From: Convivina praedatoris
Lineage (GTDB): Bacteria; Bacillota; Bacilli; Lactobacillales; Lactobacillaceae
Assembly (NCBI RefSeq): GCF_933208505.1
Contig: NZ_CAKOEU010000009.1
Reading direction: 5' to 3' (one strand)
DNA: 42,342 nucleotides
This document shows, piece after piece, positions 1-8,772 of the stretch (within the stretch, counting starts at the first letter, position 1; every line of letters begins with the position of its first letter). A model generated the notes under the pieces. That model was not told where the DNA came from, searched no databases, and was given only the letters and a program-made list of their open reading frames with translations. A program made the translations under genes and the position numbers.

Positions 1-92
1 TAAGTTTCCTTAGTAAATCGTTACAGATTTGTTTGTTCAAAGTTTTGTTCAGTTTTCAATGTGCTACTGCGTTGCTCCCTTACGAAACAACT
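1..92 (-). other. Probable rRNA operon leader (pre-16S region)
   Basis: Read on the minus strand, this stretch lies just downstream of a strong promoter and holds the block TTGAAAACTGAACAAAAC (42-59). Blocks of this kind are typical of the leaders and spacers of rRNA operons in lactobacilli. No ORF is present. The operon itself would start beyond position 1, running left. Seen: the motif and promoter. Inferred: that 16S rRNA follows. Confidence 0.55.
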
Positions 93-97
93 TAATT

Positions 98-126
98 AGT
101 CTATCACGCTTGTTATAGCTTGTCAA
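98..126 (-). promoter_or_regulatory. Strong sigma-A promoter, probably rRNA P
   Basis: On the minus strand a consensus -35 TTGACA (121-126) is followed, after exactly 17 bases, by TAGACT (98-103). A TG one base upstream of the -10 makes it an extended -10. It begins 15 bases after the stop codon of the co-directional aminotransferase gene and points to the rRNA-like leader at the window edge. Confidence 0.7.
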
Positions 127-140
127 CAACTTACTGAAAT

Positions 141-1322
141 TTATTTCAGAAAATCTGAAATACGTTTTACAGCAGCTTTTATTTGAATTTCCGAAGCAGC
201 GTAACTTATTCTAACATACCCTTGCCCCCCAAGTCCAAAAATTGAACCCGGAATAACAGCAACCTTTCCTTTTTTAGCTAAATCTAAAGCAAAGGAATGA
301 TCGTCAACGCCGTATTTAGCTGGGATTTTAGCAAATATATAAAAGGCACCATCAGGGTTAGGAATCTCAAACCCTAAGTTAATTAGCTCCTGATATAAGT
401 AATCCCGTCTTTTTTGATAGGCGAGTTTCATCAATTCTGTATCAACTTTCCCCGCAGGTGTTCCTAAGGCTTCGGCTGCAGCGGCCATCGCCGGATTGGA
501 GGCTGCTGTAGTGGCAAATTGATGGACAACATTCACTTTTTCTACTAATCTTTTCGGGCCAGCCACGAAACCAATCCGATATCCAGTCATAGCATGTGAC
601 TTTGAAACACCATTTAAAAGCAAGGTCTGTTCTGGCAATAACTCTGCCATGGACACATGTTTTTGATTATAGGTTAGTTCCGAATAAATTTCATCGGAGA
701 TAACAATCATGTCAGTTTTTTTAATAATTGCTGCTAATGCAGTCAATGCTTTTCTATCATAAGTTACACCAGTGGGATTGGAAGGGAAATTCAATATAAG
801 CACCTTAGCATGACCGGCACTATCTTTAATGGCCTTTGTAAGTTGTTCAGGAGTTAGGACAAAATTATTAGCCGAAGTATCCAAGTAAACTGGCTTTGCA
901 CCATTTAGTAATACGTCCGGCCCATACATTGAAAAAATAGGTGTCGGAATTAAAACTTCATCCCCAGGATTCAACAACGTTGCCAAAGAATCATAAATCG
1001 CTTCGGTCGCACCGACTGTTACAACTATTTCATGATTGGCATTGTAAGTTAAATCATAACGATCAGCTAAAAAGTCGGTAATTGCTTGACGAACAGCTAG
1101 ACTACCACTGGCCGGTGCATAGTGTGAATCATTTTCTTCAATAGAACGTATAGCCGCTGCCTTAATGTGATCTGGCACATTAAAATCTGGTTCTCCAAGG
1201 GTTAATTTAATAATATTAGGAACCGAACTAACCTCTTCATCAAAGGCCCGAATAGCGTTAGCTCCCATCGCTTGCACTTGACGATTTAAATTAGATATAA
1301 CTGAGTTTTTAATACTTGGCAT
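141..1322 (-). CDS. PLP-dependent class I/II aminotransferase
   Basis: A 393-residue cytosolic pyridoxal-phosphate aminotransferase of the aspartate/aromatic (PatA-like) group. It moves an amino group between an amino acid and a 2-oxo acid; the exact substrate cannot be read from the sequence. The PLP-binding lysine lies in SKSHAMTGYRIGF, the cofactor-pocket motif NFPSNPTG is present, and the length is typical. The open frame begins one codon earlier with TTG, but ATG at 1322 sits six bases after a clear GGAGG, so it is the better start. The gene reads towards the rRNA-type promoter at its 3' end and has its own untranslated leader upstream. It could be patA or an aspartate aminotransferase; I leave the symbol empty. 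Confidence 0.85.
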   Translation of the reverse strand: MPSIKNSVISNLNRQVQAMGANAIRAFDEEVSSVPNIIKLTLGEPDFNVPDHIKAAAIRSIEENDSHYAPASGSLAVRQAITDFLADRYDLTYNANHEIVVTVGATEAIYDSLATLLNPGDEVLIPTPIFSMYGPDVLLNGAKPVYLDTSANNFVLTPEQLTKAIKDSAGHAKVLILNFPSNPTGVTYDRKALTALAAIIKKTDMIVISDEIYSELTYNQKHVSMAELLPEQTLLLNGVSKSHAMTGYRIGFVAGPKRLVEKVNVVHQFATTAASNPAMAAAAEALGTPAGKVDTELMKLAYQKRRDYLYQELINLGFEIPNPDGAFYIFAKIPAKYGVDDHSFALDLAKKGKVAVIPGSIFGLGGQGYVRISYAASEIQIKAAVKRISDFLK

Positions 1323-1399
1323 CAAAATCCTCCCACCATCTAAAAAATAAAACTATCAATGATATGTGTTAATGTTAGTTAGAAAAAAATTATAACACA

Positions 1400-1969
1400 C
1401 TAATTTAAATCCATTATACCGCATAAAATCAGAAATTCTTGTAATATCTTCTTGGTTGTATGCCAATTATCATTATTAATCAAAGTTGCTCGCCCAACTA
1501 ATTCAGGTGGCAAGGCTAAATCTCGCAGATATTCAGCCGACTGCAAGCGATGTTGCTGTTGTTCAGGATGATCACCACGCTTTGCCAATCTTTGGCGTAA
1601 AACATTAGAATCAGAAACGGATATATACAAAATAATCACTTTATCAGCTAGCTCTTGTGCATAGGTAATTGCACCTGCCGTATCTAAAACAATGGTGACA
1701 ACCTCACTTTTTTGCCAAGCACAATCCAATCCCTCTAAAGAGGAGCCATACTGAGCGCCAGCATAAACAACTGACTCTAAATAATGATTTCTATTAAAAG
1801 AGGTAGAAGTTTCAAAATAATAATCTCGACCATCTGTTTCATGAGCACGTGGAGTGCGCGTCGTATGGGTTATTACTCGAGCCATATGCCATTGCTGTTC
1901 TAAATATTTAGCAACCGTAGTCTTTCCAACACCAGTTGGACCTGTAATTACAATCACCTTTTTAGCCAT
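1400..1969 (-). CDS. Guanylate kinase-like P-loop kinase
   Basis: A 189-residue protein with the guanylate kinase fold. The P-loop GPTGVGKTT lies at residues 8-16, followed by the nucleotide-binding TRTPRAHETDGRDYYF block and YAGAQYGSSLEGL, matching the GMP-binding YxGxxYGT region of Gmk. Gmk phosphorylates GMP to GDP. Several conserved positions differ (RAHE where housekeeping Gmk has RPGE), and the region around residues 90-110 is diverged, so this is probably a paralogue rather than the essential enzyme. The chosen ATG has AAGGG ten bases upstream; an in-frame start 17 codons earlier has no good ribosome site. It stands alone, divergent from the permease at 2093. Confidence 0.75.
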   Translation of the reverse strand: MAKKVIVITGPTGVGKTTVAKYLEQQWHMARVITHTTRTPRAHETDGRDYYFETSTSFNRNHYLESVVYAGAQYGSSLEGLDCAWQKSEVVTIVLDTAGAITYAQELADKVIILYISVSDSNVLRQRLAKRGDHPEQQQHRLQSAEYLRDLALPPELVGRATLINNDNWHTTKKILQEFLILCGIMDLN

Positions 1970-2092
1970 ATATTGTAACCCTTCCATCAATGTATTCTCG
2001 TTTCTGTTAAAGAATATCACTCAAATAATCGACAAGTAAATAAAATTACTGGTAAAATCAAGAATATTCTATATAGAAATGCGAGAAACAAA

Positions 2093-3499
2093 ATGGATAT
2101 GATTAAACGTGCTTTTCAGCGTGAATCAGTAGAAGGATATCTTCAAAAGGATTCACAAATGAAACGCCTATTAACCACCAAAGATTTAATAGGTTTGGGA
2201 GTAGGAACCGTAATTGGTTCTGGAATTTTTATTTTACCCGGTCATGAAGCAGCTTCCCATGCTGGACCGGCCGTGGCGATATCGTTCTTATTAGCTGCTA
2301 TCTTCTCTGGAATAGCTGGTATGGCCTTTGCTGAATTTTCTTCAGCAATGCCAGTTGCAGGATCAGCCTATTCTTATGGGAGTGTAGTTTATGGTGAGTT
2401 AATCGGTTGGCTTCTAGGTTGGTCATTAATTTTGGAATATTTCCTAGCAGTATCAGCCATTTCAACTGGTTTTTCAGCTTATATGAATAATTTATTAAAT
2501 ATTTTTGGTGTACATCTTCCCAAAGCCTTACAAGCTGGTCCAGTGGAGGGCGGTACTATTAACCTTTTGGCCGTCTTAGTAATTTTATTAGTTACCTGGG
2601 TAATCTCCCGTGGGATTAATACTTCAAAATCAATTGAAAACGGTGCAGTCTTTATTAAAATTGCTATTTTAATTCTATTTATTGTTGGTGGGTCTTTCTT
2701 CGTTAAGACTAGTAACTATGTACCATTCTACCCCAAGGAATTTCAAACTGGTCTACTAGGATTACATGGTATTACCGCCGCTACTGCTGGTATTATCTTC
2801 TCTTTCTTAGGATTTGATACTATTGCCGCTCATGCTGCTGAAGTCAAAAACCCTACTAAAACAATGGCCAAAGGGATTCTGGGTACTGTCATTATTTCGG
2901 CCTTACTTTATACGTTTTTCGCTATTATCCTAACTGGAATTGTTAACTATAAACAATTAGGGGTTGATGACCCAGCAGCCTTTGCTCTACAGACAATTCA
3001 TCAAACACAATTTTCAATTGTCATTACTATTGGGGCATTAATTGGTATGTTTACCGCCATTTTAGCGATGGTCTTTGCTTCATCACGTCTAACCTATTCT
3101 TTCGGGCGTGATGGTTTACTACCCAAGCAATTGGGCCATGTTTCAAAACGACACCAATTGCCTACTAATGCTTTGATTCTAGCTGCTGTAGTAGAAACTA
3201 TTTTAGCCGGTTTAGTGCCGCTAAGTACACTCGCTAGCTTAATTAATATCGGTACTCTAACAGCCTTTCTATTCATTAGTTTCGGTATAATTTTGTTACG
3301 GCAGCGTAAAGATATCACCAATGACGGCTTTAAAATGCCCCTGTACCCTGTTTTACCAATAATAAGTAGTTTTATTAGCCTGCTACTAATTATACAGCTT
3401 CCGGCTGAAACCTTAGAAATGTACTTGATTTGGTTAATTCTGGGAATCGTCTGCTACTTTATTTATGGTATTCATCATTCTTCACTTGGTAAGAAATAA
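2093..3499 (+). CDS. APC-family amino acid permease
   Basis: A 468-residue integral membrane protein with about 12 hydrophobic segments. The motif GVGTVIGSGIFILPG at the first helix is the substrate-binding unwound helix of the amino acid-polyamine-cation superfamily. The sequence most resembles the cationic amino acid transporter (CAT/YfnA-like) branch. It probably imports an amino acid by proton symport; the substrate cannot be assigned. The ribosome site (GCGAG) is weak and a second ATG lies two codons downstream, so the true start is uncertain by six bases. Single gene with a shared terminator at its end. Confidence 0.85.
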   Translation: MDMIKRAFQRESVEGYLQKDSQMKRLLTTKDLIGLGVGTVIGSGIFILPGHEAASHAGPAVAISFLLAAIFSGIAGMAFAEFSSAMPVAGSAYSYGSVVYGELIGWLLGWSLILEYFLAVSAISTGFSAYMNNLLNIFGVHLPKALQAGPVEGGTINLLAVLVILLVTWVISRGINTSKSIENGAVFIKIAILILFIVGGSFFVKTSNYVPFYPKEFQTGLLGLHGITAATAGIIFSFLGFDTIAAHAAEVKNPTKTMAKGILGTVIISALLYTFFAIILTGIVNYKQLGVDDPAAFALQTIHQTQFSIVITIGALIGMFTAILAMVFASSRLTYSFGRDGLLPKQLGHVSKRHQLPTNALILAAVVETILAGLVPLSTLASLINIGTLTAFLFISFGIILLRQRKDITNDGFKMPLYPVLPIISSFISLLLIIQLPAETLEMYLIWLILGIVCYFIYGIHHSSLGKK

Positions 3500-3500
3500 A

Positions 3501-3533
3501 AAATGGTTGACCAAAAGGTCAACCATTTTTTAT
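3501..3533. terminator. Bidirectional terminator between permease and ezrA
   Basis: Perfect 10-bp stem (ATGGTTGACC / GGTCAACCAT) with an AAAA loop, flanked by A-run and T-run, so it works for both converging genes. It overlaps the ezrA stop codon. Confidence 0.9.
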
Positions 3534-5233
3534 ATAACATTTCGATGACGCTGATAACTCTCAACAATATGGTCATAAATACCTGCATCCACTTTATCCA
3601 AAACAGGACCTAATAAATCCATCACCTTACTATAATTATAATCATTATTATAGATTTGACGTGCTTCCTTGCTTACCTCAGCTACCATGTGGTTGGTCTG
3701 ACGATAACGATTAGAGTACTGCAATAATTGTTCAGCGATGATAGCTTCATCTACAATTTTTTGTGTCTTTTCATGTAAAGTATCAGAGTCAACCACAACA
3801 ATATTTAACTGACGTTGAACATCATCCATATCTACTAGGCTGGCTCGTAAAATACCATCTAATCGCTTAATCTCATCCAAAACACTATAGTAAAACTCTA
3901 AATATACTTTTGGTAGTCCAGGTAAATTCATTCGCTCCAAACGCTGTCGGATGGATTGAATGTTGTCCATATTTTGGTCACAAATCTGTTTAGCAGATTG
4001 AAAGGCCGGTTCAATGCCAATGATTTGCTGCCACAATTCAATTTGACTCGTGTTAATTTCCTGCATTTGATTCAACCAGCGTTCCTGCATGCCGACGGCT
4101 TGACTGTACGTAATCTTAGCCTGATCCAATTGCTCATTGGCAGCCGTGACATTTCGACTAATCATATCAATTTGTTCTAAAAATCCCCTTCGATTTTCTA
4201 ACTCATGATGAGTGAAACGATATGACTGGCGTAATCGTTCTAATTCAACAAACAAATTTTGATTTTGTTCACGTAAACGTTCAAGTCCTCGATCAACTGC
4301 TTTAACATTGATTTGAAAATTTTGCTGAGCATTCAACTCACCCTCTAATAGGTCATAACTATCTTGAATTTGTTGCTCAATTTTATCAATATGTTGCTGT
4401 GTCTCTTTAATTTTTAAATCTACTAACAACACTAAAGTTCCTTCACGTTGTTGATCAATCAAAGATAGACGATCAGAAATATCTTCTAAAAAGATAATGC
4501 CCTGATGACGTAGAGTCTGGTAACCACCAAATAATTCTGCCAATTGCTCAACAAATTTAATATTTAGGCTAGTAAATAAATCAGGGATTTCAGTCTGCAT
4601 ATTTGCTAACTGAGTATTTTCCATGGCTAATTGCTCATAAACATTACTGGCCGCAGCCTGATCACCTGATTCGGTCAATGTAGCAAATTCTTGATAATCA
4701 TTTTCTAGCTGGTTGATAAACTGCAACAAGGAATGGTAAGCAGGCCCATAAGCTTCCCGTTGGTCATCAATCGATTGACGAATAATCGCATAACTGCCTT
4801 GTAACTCAGCAATCGCTTTTTTATGGGCTTGACTGGTATCCTTTAACTCTTTTAACCCCACACGAATTGCTTGGACATCATCAGTAGCCTCACCAACCAA
4901 ATTCCGTAATTGATCTAAATCACCTTTAGCCTTCAGTAAATTAACACTAGCAGCGCCATTCAAAACTAGCTCTAATTGGCGATCAATCGCCATAAATTTA
5001 TTTTTTTCAAGTCCACTATAACGACTTTCAAGGGTTTGATAATCTTTCAATGATTGTCCAATTAATGAAAGTTTACGAGCTTCAATGAGCTCCTGATTAA
5101 TATCAAAAGCCATCAAACGAGCTTTGATTTCACCAAGCTGTTTAGCCTTATTCTGATAACTTCTTTGTAAAAAAACAACGATAATAGCCGTGACAACGAA
5201 AACGGCAATAGCAATTATGATAAAAGTCCACAT
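3530..5233 (-). CDS. ezrA: Septation ring formation regulator EzrA
   Basis: A 567-residue protein with one N-terminal membrane segment (residues about 2-24) followed by basic residues and a long cytoplasmic region of coiled-coil helices. Both length and layout match EzrA, the spectrin-like regulator that restrains FtsZ ring assembly and helps place penicillin-binding proteins in Firmicutes. AAGGTG lies ten bases upstream of the start. The neighbour across the divergent intergenic region is rpsD, an arrangement also found in other Firmicutes. Confidence 0.93.
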   Translation of the reverse strand: MWTFIIIAIAVFVVTAIIVVFLQRSYQNKAKQLGEIKARLMAFDINQELIEARKLSLIGQSLKDYQTLESRYSGLEKNKFMAIDRQLELVLNGAASVNLLKAKGDLDQLRNLVGEATDDVQAIRVGLKELKDTSQAHKKAIAELQGSYAIIRQSIDDQREAYGPAYHSLLQFINQLENDYQEFATLTESGDQAAASNVYEQLAMENTQLANMQTEIPDLFTSLNIKFVEQLAELFGGYQTLRHQGIIFLEDISDRLSLIDQQREGTLVLLVDLKIKETQQHIDKIEQQIQDSYDLLEGELNAQQNFQINVKAVDRGLERLREQNQNLFVELERLRQSYRFTHHELENRRGFLEQIDMISRNVTAANEQLDQAKITYSQAVGMQERWLNQMQEINTSQIELWQQIIGIEPAFQSAKQICDQNMDNIQSIRQRLERMNLPGLPKVYLEFYYSVLDEIKRLDGILRASLVDMDDVQRQLNIVVVDSDTLHEKTQKIVDEAIIAEQLLQYSNRYRQTNHMVAEVSKEARQIYNNDYNYSKVMDLLGPVLDKVDAGIYDHIVESYQRHRNVI

Positions 5234-5345
5234 ATTAATATTTCACCTTGGCCTTATCTTCTTAATTTTCCCTTTGTATAAAACAATACCGCATTTTAGA
5301 TAAATCAAATGGTATTTACTCTAGCTTTAGTGTTTTCTTAATAAT

Positions 5346-5374
5346 TTGGTGATTATCATTATTTCTGATATAAT
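5346..5374 (+). promoter_or_regulatory. rpsD promoter
   Basis: TTGGTG (5346-5351), a 17-base spacer, then a perfect TATAAT (5369-5374). Transcription should start near 5381, giving a 5' leader of about 164 bases before rpsD. Confidence 0.8.
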
Positions 5375-5380
5375 GTGAGA

Positions 5381-5544
5381 GTTGTATTGAGTTGAGTAGC
5401 AGTAGGCAAAGAAGCGCGTCAACAACGTCGCAATTCGTTAGTAAGGACAAGCTACCGTCACTGAGAAACGTCAATTATTGACGCTGCACGCATCTGGTGC
5501 CTACCCTCAAATGTACAGCAAATACATTTTGGAGGACATTATAT
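5381..5544 (+). promoter_or_regulatory. rpsD mRNA leader, probable S4-binding autoregulatory RNA
   Basis: A long untranslated leader with clear secondary structure: a closing pairing between AGTAGGCA near 5400 and TGCCTACC near 5498, and an inner hairpin CGTCAAttaTTGACG near 5468-5482. In Firmicutes, ribosomal protein S4 represses its own gene by binding such leaders. That this one binds S4 is inferred from position and structure only. Confidence 0.65.
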
Positions 5545-6150
5545 ATGTCACGTTATACAGGACCTAAATGGCGTATTTCACGTCGCTTAGGCGTTTCACT
5601 ATCTGGTACCGGTAAGGAATTAGCTCGCCGTGCCTACGCACCTGGAGACCATGGAAATGGCCGTCGCGGTAAAGTATCTGAATATGGTACTCAGCTTCGC
5701 GAAAAGCAAAAGTTGCGTTTCACTTATGGTTTGACTGAACGTCAATTCCATACCCTATTTAACAAGGCTGGTAAGATCCGTCAAGGTACCCATGGTACTA
5801 ACTTCATGATCTTATTGGAGCGTCGTTTGGATTCATTAGTTTACCGCTTAGGTTTGGCTACTACACGTCAACAAGCACGTCAATTAGTTAACCACGGTCA
5901 CATTCTTGTTGATGGTAAGCGGGTAGATATTCCTTCATACGAAGTTGAGCCTGGTCAAGTTATCTCAGTTCGTGAAAAGTCAAAGAATATTGTGCCAATT
6001 CAAATCGCAATTGAATCAGTCGTTTCTCGTCCACAATTCGTTTCATTTGATGCTGAAAAGTTGGAAGGATCACTTGTTCGTTTGCCAGAACGTGAAGAAT
6101 TGGATGCTGATATCAACGAAGCGCTTATCGTTGAATTCTACAACCGTTAA
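5545..6150 (+). CDS. rpsD: 30S ribosomal protein S4
   Basis: A 201-residue protein matching bacterial S4 throughout: N-terminal MSRYTGPKWRISRRLG, and an S4 RNA-binding domain at about residues 92-155 (LERRLDSLVYRLG, VNHGHILVDG). S4 is a primary 16S rRNA-binding protein that nucleates assembly of the 30S body. The start is the ATG behind GGAGG at 5531; the open frame extends 16 codons upstream into the leader but those residues are not S4-like. This form lacks the N-terminal zinc-binding cysteines found in some S4 proteins. Confidence 0.97.
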   Translation: MSRYTGPKWRISRRLGVSLSGTGKELARRAYAPGDHGNGRRGKVSEYGTQLREKQKLRFTYGLTERQFHTLFNKAGKIRQGTHGTNFMILLERRLDSLVYRLGLATTRQQARQLVNHGHILVDGKRVDIPSYEVEPGQVISVREKSKNIVPIQIAIESVVSRPQFVSFDAEKLEGSLVRLPEREELDADINEALIVEFYNR

Positions 6151-6167
6151 TATTCTTTTTAAAATTT

Positions 6168-6193
6168 GTCATCACTCAGTGGTGGCTTTTTTT
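6168..6193 (+). terminator. rpsD terminator
   Basis: An 8-bp stem GTCATCAC / GTGGTGGC (6168-6186) with a TCA loop, followed by seven T. Confidence 0.85.
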
Positions 6194-6239
6194 GTATAAT
6201 GCTAACAATTATCCTGCTAACAAGAGGAGTTAACCAATT

Positions 6240-6617
6240 ATGGATATCAACGAACGTTTGCAACAAGAACAGCTAACTGGTGGTAGTTTACCCCAAATTA
6301 ACCCAGATGAACAAAATCGATATTTAGGTACCTTTAGGGAACGGGTTGTGGTCGCCATACGCCAATCCCAAGTTGATAATCCCAAAATTATCACAGATTT
6401 TACCACGATTTTATCCCAGCATCCTGAAGGTAAACTACTAATTGACGCTAATTTAACTGGGGATAATAATGCTACTTATATTCAAATAGCAGGAAAAACT
6501 AACCATCCTTTTACCTTACTGTCTGATAATCAAAAAAGCAGTCATCAAGCAGATTCGATAGCAGTCCTTTTGGCAGCTGATTATGCTGTAAATATCGATA
6601 ATATTTATCTAAGTTAG
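6240..6617 (+). CDS. YueI family protein (DUF1694)
   Basis: A 125-residue soluble protein recognisable as the YueI/DUF1694 family by the RYLGTFRERVVVAIRQSQV segment (about residues 28-46) and the C-terminal LLAADYAVN. Its biochemical role is not known. It sits 11 bases upstream of rarA and the two probably share a transcript. In Lactobacillales this family is commonly found next to rarA, which fits here. AAGAGGAG precedes the ATG. Confidence 0.8.
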   Translation: MDINERLQQEQLTGGSLPQINPDEQNRYLGTFRERVVVAIRQSQVDNPKIITDFTTILSQHPEGKLLIDANLTGDNNATYIQIAGKTNHPFTLLSDNQKSSHQADSIAVLLAADYAVNIDNIYLS

Positions 6618-6628
6618 GAGTTCCAATC

Positions 6629-7918
6629 GTGCAACAAAAACCTCTGGCATATCGTATGCGGCCAACTAAAATCGAAGAAATTATTGGTCAGCAAGATTTA
6701 GTCGGTAAAAATAAAATTATTTGGCGTATGGTTACTGCCCATCGCTTAAATTCAATGATTTTATACGGCCCTCCTGGCACCGGAAAAACCTCAATTGCCA
6801 GTGCTATTGCCGGGTCATCAAAATATTCTTTTCGTCAATTAAATGCCGCTACCGATGGTCAAAAAGAACTTCAAATTGTTGCTGAAGAGGCTAGGATGTC
6901 CGGCACGGTTGTTTTACTACTAGACGAAATTCATCGTTTAAATAAAGTAAAACAGGATTTTTTACTTCCCCATTTAGAATCAGGTGCCATTATTCTCATT
7001 GGGGCGACTACTGAAAATCCCTATATCAACGTTACACCGGCAATTCGTTCTCGAACACAGATTTTTCAAGTTCATCCATTAACCGAAGCCGACATTAAGA
7101 CTGGCATCAAACGTGCCCTAGCTGATAAAGAACATGGACTCGGGATGCATCAAGTACACCTAAGTCCACAAGCGTTGACGCATTTATCCCAGGCTACCAA
7201 TGGCGATTTACGTAGCGCACTTAACAGCCTTGAAATTGCTGTCCTATCAACTGCAGCCAATCAAGACGGGATTATTAATATATCTCTCTCCATTGTTGAA
7301 GAAACTACCCAAAATCAAGCAATTGTCGCTGACAGAGATGGTGATGCTCATTACGATGTTATCTCAGCTCTGCAAAAATCAATTCGGGGATCCGATGTTG
7401 ACGCCGCACTCCACTATACTGCTAGAATCATTGAATCTGGTGATTTAAATAGTCTTGTAAGGCGTTTAACTGTCATTGCTTATGAAGATATTGGTCTAGC
7501 CAATCCCAATGCTGCTCAGCATGTCATCAGCGCTTTAACTTCGGCCCAAAGTCTTGGCTTACCGGAAGGCCGCATTCCGATTGCTAACGCAGTCATTGAA
7601 TTAGCACTATCGCCAAAATCAAATTCAGCTTATCTTGCTATCGATCAAGCCCTAGCCGATTTAAAAAAGAAACATCATTTAGATATTCCAAAGTATTTAA
7701 AAGATGCTCATTATAAAGGCGCACAGGCATTAGGTCATGGGATTGGTTATCTCTATCCACATGATTTTCCAAACGATTGGGTTGCACAGCAGTATCTACC
7801 TGATGCCATTAAAAAACAACAGTACTTTAATCCCAAAGGAAATTCACCTTTTGAATTGCAATTAAAAGAAATCAATCGTAGTTTAAAAAAGCAACAACAG
7901 GATAATTTAGACTCGTAA
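6629..7918 (+). CDS. rarA: Replication-associated recombination protein RarA
   Basis: A 429-residue AAA+ ATPase of the clamp-loader clade (RarA/MgsA/WRNIP1). Walker A is GPPGTGKTS (residues 47-55), Walker B is LLDEIHR, sensor 1 is ATTENP, and the C-terminal tetramerisation region (AYEDIGLANP, GRIPIANAVIELALSPKS) is complete. RarA acts at stalled replication forks with SSB and RecA. It uses a GTG start with TAGGAG eight bases upstream. It follows yueI and precedes a 6S RNA. Confidence 0.95.
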   Translation: MQQKPLAYRMRPTKIEEIIGQQDLVGKNKIIWRMVTAHRLNSMILYGPPGTGKTSIASAIAGSSKYSFRQLNAATDGQKELQIVAEEARMSGTVVLLLDEIHRLNKVKQDFLLPHLESGAIILIGATTENPYINVTPAIRSRTQIFQVHPLTEADIKTGIKRALADKEHGLGMHQVHLSPQALTHLSQATNGDLRSALNSLEIAVLSTAANQDGIINISLSIVEETTQNQAIVADRDGDAHYDVISALQKSIRGSDVDAALHYTARIIESGDLNSLVRRLTVIAYEDIGLANPNAAQHVISALTSAQSLGLPEGRIPIANAVIELALSPKSNSAYLAIDQALADLKKKHHLDIPKYLKDAHYKGAQALGHGIGYLYPHDFPNDWVAQQYLPDAIKKQQYFNPKGNSPFELQLKEINRSLKKQQQDNLDS

Positions 7919-7973
7919 AAATGATTATCTGTCAAGACTATTATTAACTATCTAGACGCGTTACAATATCAGT

Positions 7974-8203
7974 TGGAGTTACTTAAGTATACGCATTGCT
8001 ACATCATCAGCTTTTTCCTTACAACCTTTATTTTTGGATGAGAATACTTAAACGCCAAGACAAGCCCTTTCGTTTGGTAGTCTGAACGTTAAGTGATTCA
8101 CCCACCTCGAAATTTCGAGGAAAATCTGCGTAGCGATTAACGGTGCTATGTAAGTTTTTCCCAGACAATCGTCTGTAAACCCATCTTGTTGATGGGTTTT
8201 TTT
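7974..8203 (+). ncRNA. ssrS: 6S RNA (Lacto-usp type)
   Basis: No ORF lies between rarA and the stress gene, but the region is strongly structured. TTAAGTAT near 7984 pairs with ATACTTAA near 8045; CAGAC-aatc-GTCTG forms a hairpin at 8162-8175; and the region ends in a terminator (CCCATC-ttgtt-GATGGG plus seven T, 8179-8203). A -10 TACAAT at 7962-7967 places the 5' end near 7974. In Lactobacillales the 6S RNA that mimics an open promoter and sequesters sigma-A RNA polymerase lies next to rarA; the Lacto-usp RNA motif upstream of universal stress genes has been reinterpreted as 6S. Identification rests on position and fold. Exact ends are estimates. Confidence 0.7.
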
Positions 8204-8206
8204 AAC

Positions 8207-8235
8207 TTTAAATTTAATTCCATCAGCGCTATACT
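8207..8235 (+). promoter_or_regulatory. Promoter of the universal stress gene
   Basis: TTTAAA (8207-8212), a 17-base spacer and TATACT (8230-8235), starting immediately after the T-run of the 6S terminator and 30 bases before the ATG. Confidence 0.6.
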
Positions 8236-8264
8236 ATTCCTAGAAAACAAAGAGGGGTATTACT

Positions 8265-8705
8265 ATGGTCAAAGATTATCAAAAGATTCTTGTGCCTATG
8301 GATGGTTCCAAAGAGTCTGAAGCAGCATTGGCACGAGCAATTGATTTAACAAAGTTGGCTGGTGATTCAGCCACTTTATCAATTCTAAATGTCATTGATA
8401 CACGTGTTTTCCAAAATATTGCTAGTTTTGACGACACCATGGTTGATGCCGTGGCTGATCAAGCACGTAAAAGTTTAGAAAAGTATCAAAAACAAGCTCA
8501 AGATGCAGGCATTAAGAATGTCGATTACTTAATTGAATATGGCTCACCTAAGGCATTGATTGCTAATGATGTTCCCACAGAATTAAAAGCTGATTTAATT
8601 GTAATTGGTGCCACAGGTCTCAATGCAGTTGAGCGCTTTGTTATTGGATCGGTTACTGCCTATGTTACTCGTGCAGCCATTACCGATGTTTTGGTAGTTC
8701 GCTAA
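8265..8705 (+). CDS. Universal stress protein, UspA family
   Basis: A 146-residue single-domain Usp. The family's N-terminal ILVPMDGSKESEAAL strand-loop is present, and the ATP-binding pattern Gx2Gx9GS(T/V) appears as GATGLNAVERFVIGSV near residues 120-135, so this is probably an ATP-binding Usp. Such cytosolic proteins aid survival under stress by unclear mechanisms. AGAGGGG lies upstream of the ATG. It is a single gene with its own promoter and a strong terminator. Confidence 0.92.
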   Translation: MVKDYQKILVPMDGSKESEAALARAIDLTKLAGDSATLSILNVIDTRVFQNIASFDDTMVDAVADQARKSLEKYQKQAQDAGIKNVDYLIEYGSPKALIANDVPTELKADLIVIGATGLNAVERFVIGSVTAYVTRAAITDVLVVR

Positions 8706-8719
8706 GTACTATCAGTATA

Positions 8720-8765
8720 AATAATAAAAGGACCTCACTTTTATCAGTGAAGTCCTTTTATTATT
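8720..8765. terminator. Bidirectional terminator, usp / ddl
   Basis: Long stem AATAATAAAAGGAC / GTCCTTTTATTATT with an inner TCACT / AGTGA extension and a single mismatch. It serves both converging genes. Confidence 0.9.
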
Positions 8766-8772
8766 TGATTTT

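Noticed and set aside
6166..6200. Promoter TTGTCA ... TATAAT for yueI-rarA
   Set aside because: The spacing is 23 bases and the -35 lies in the rpsD terminator stem; the TATAAT alone may still act but I could not support it.
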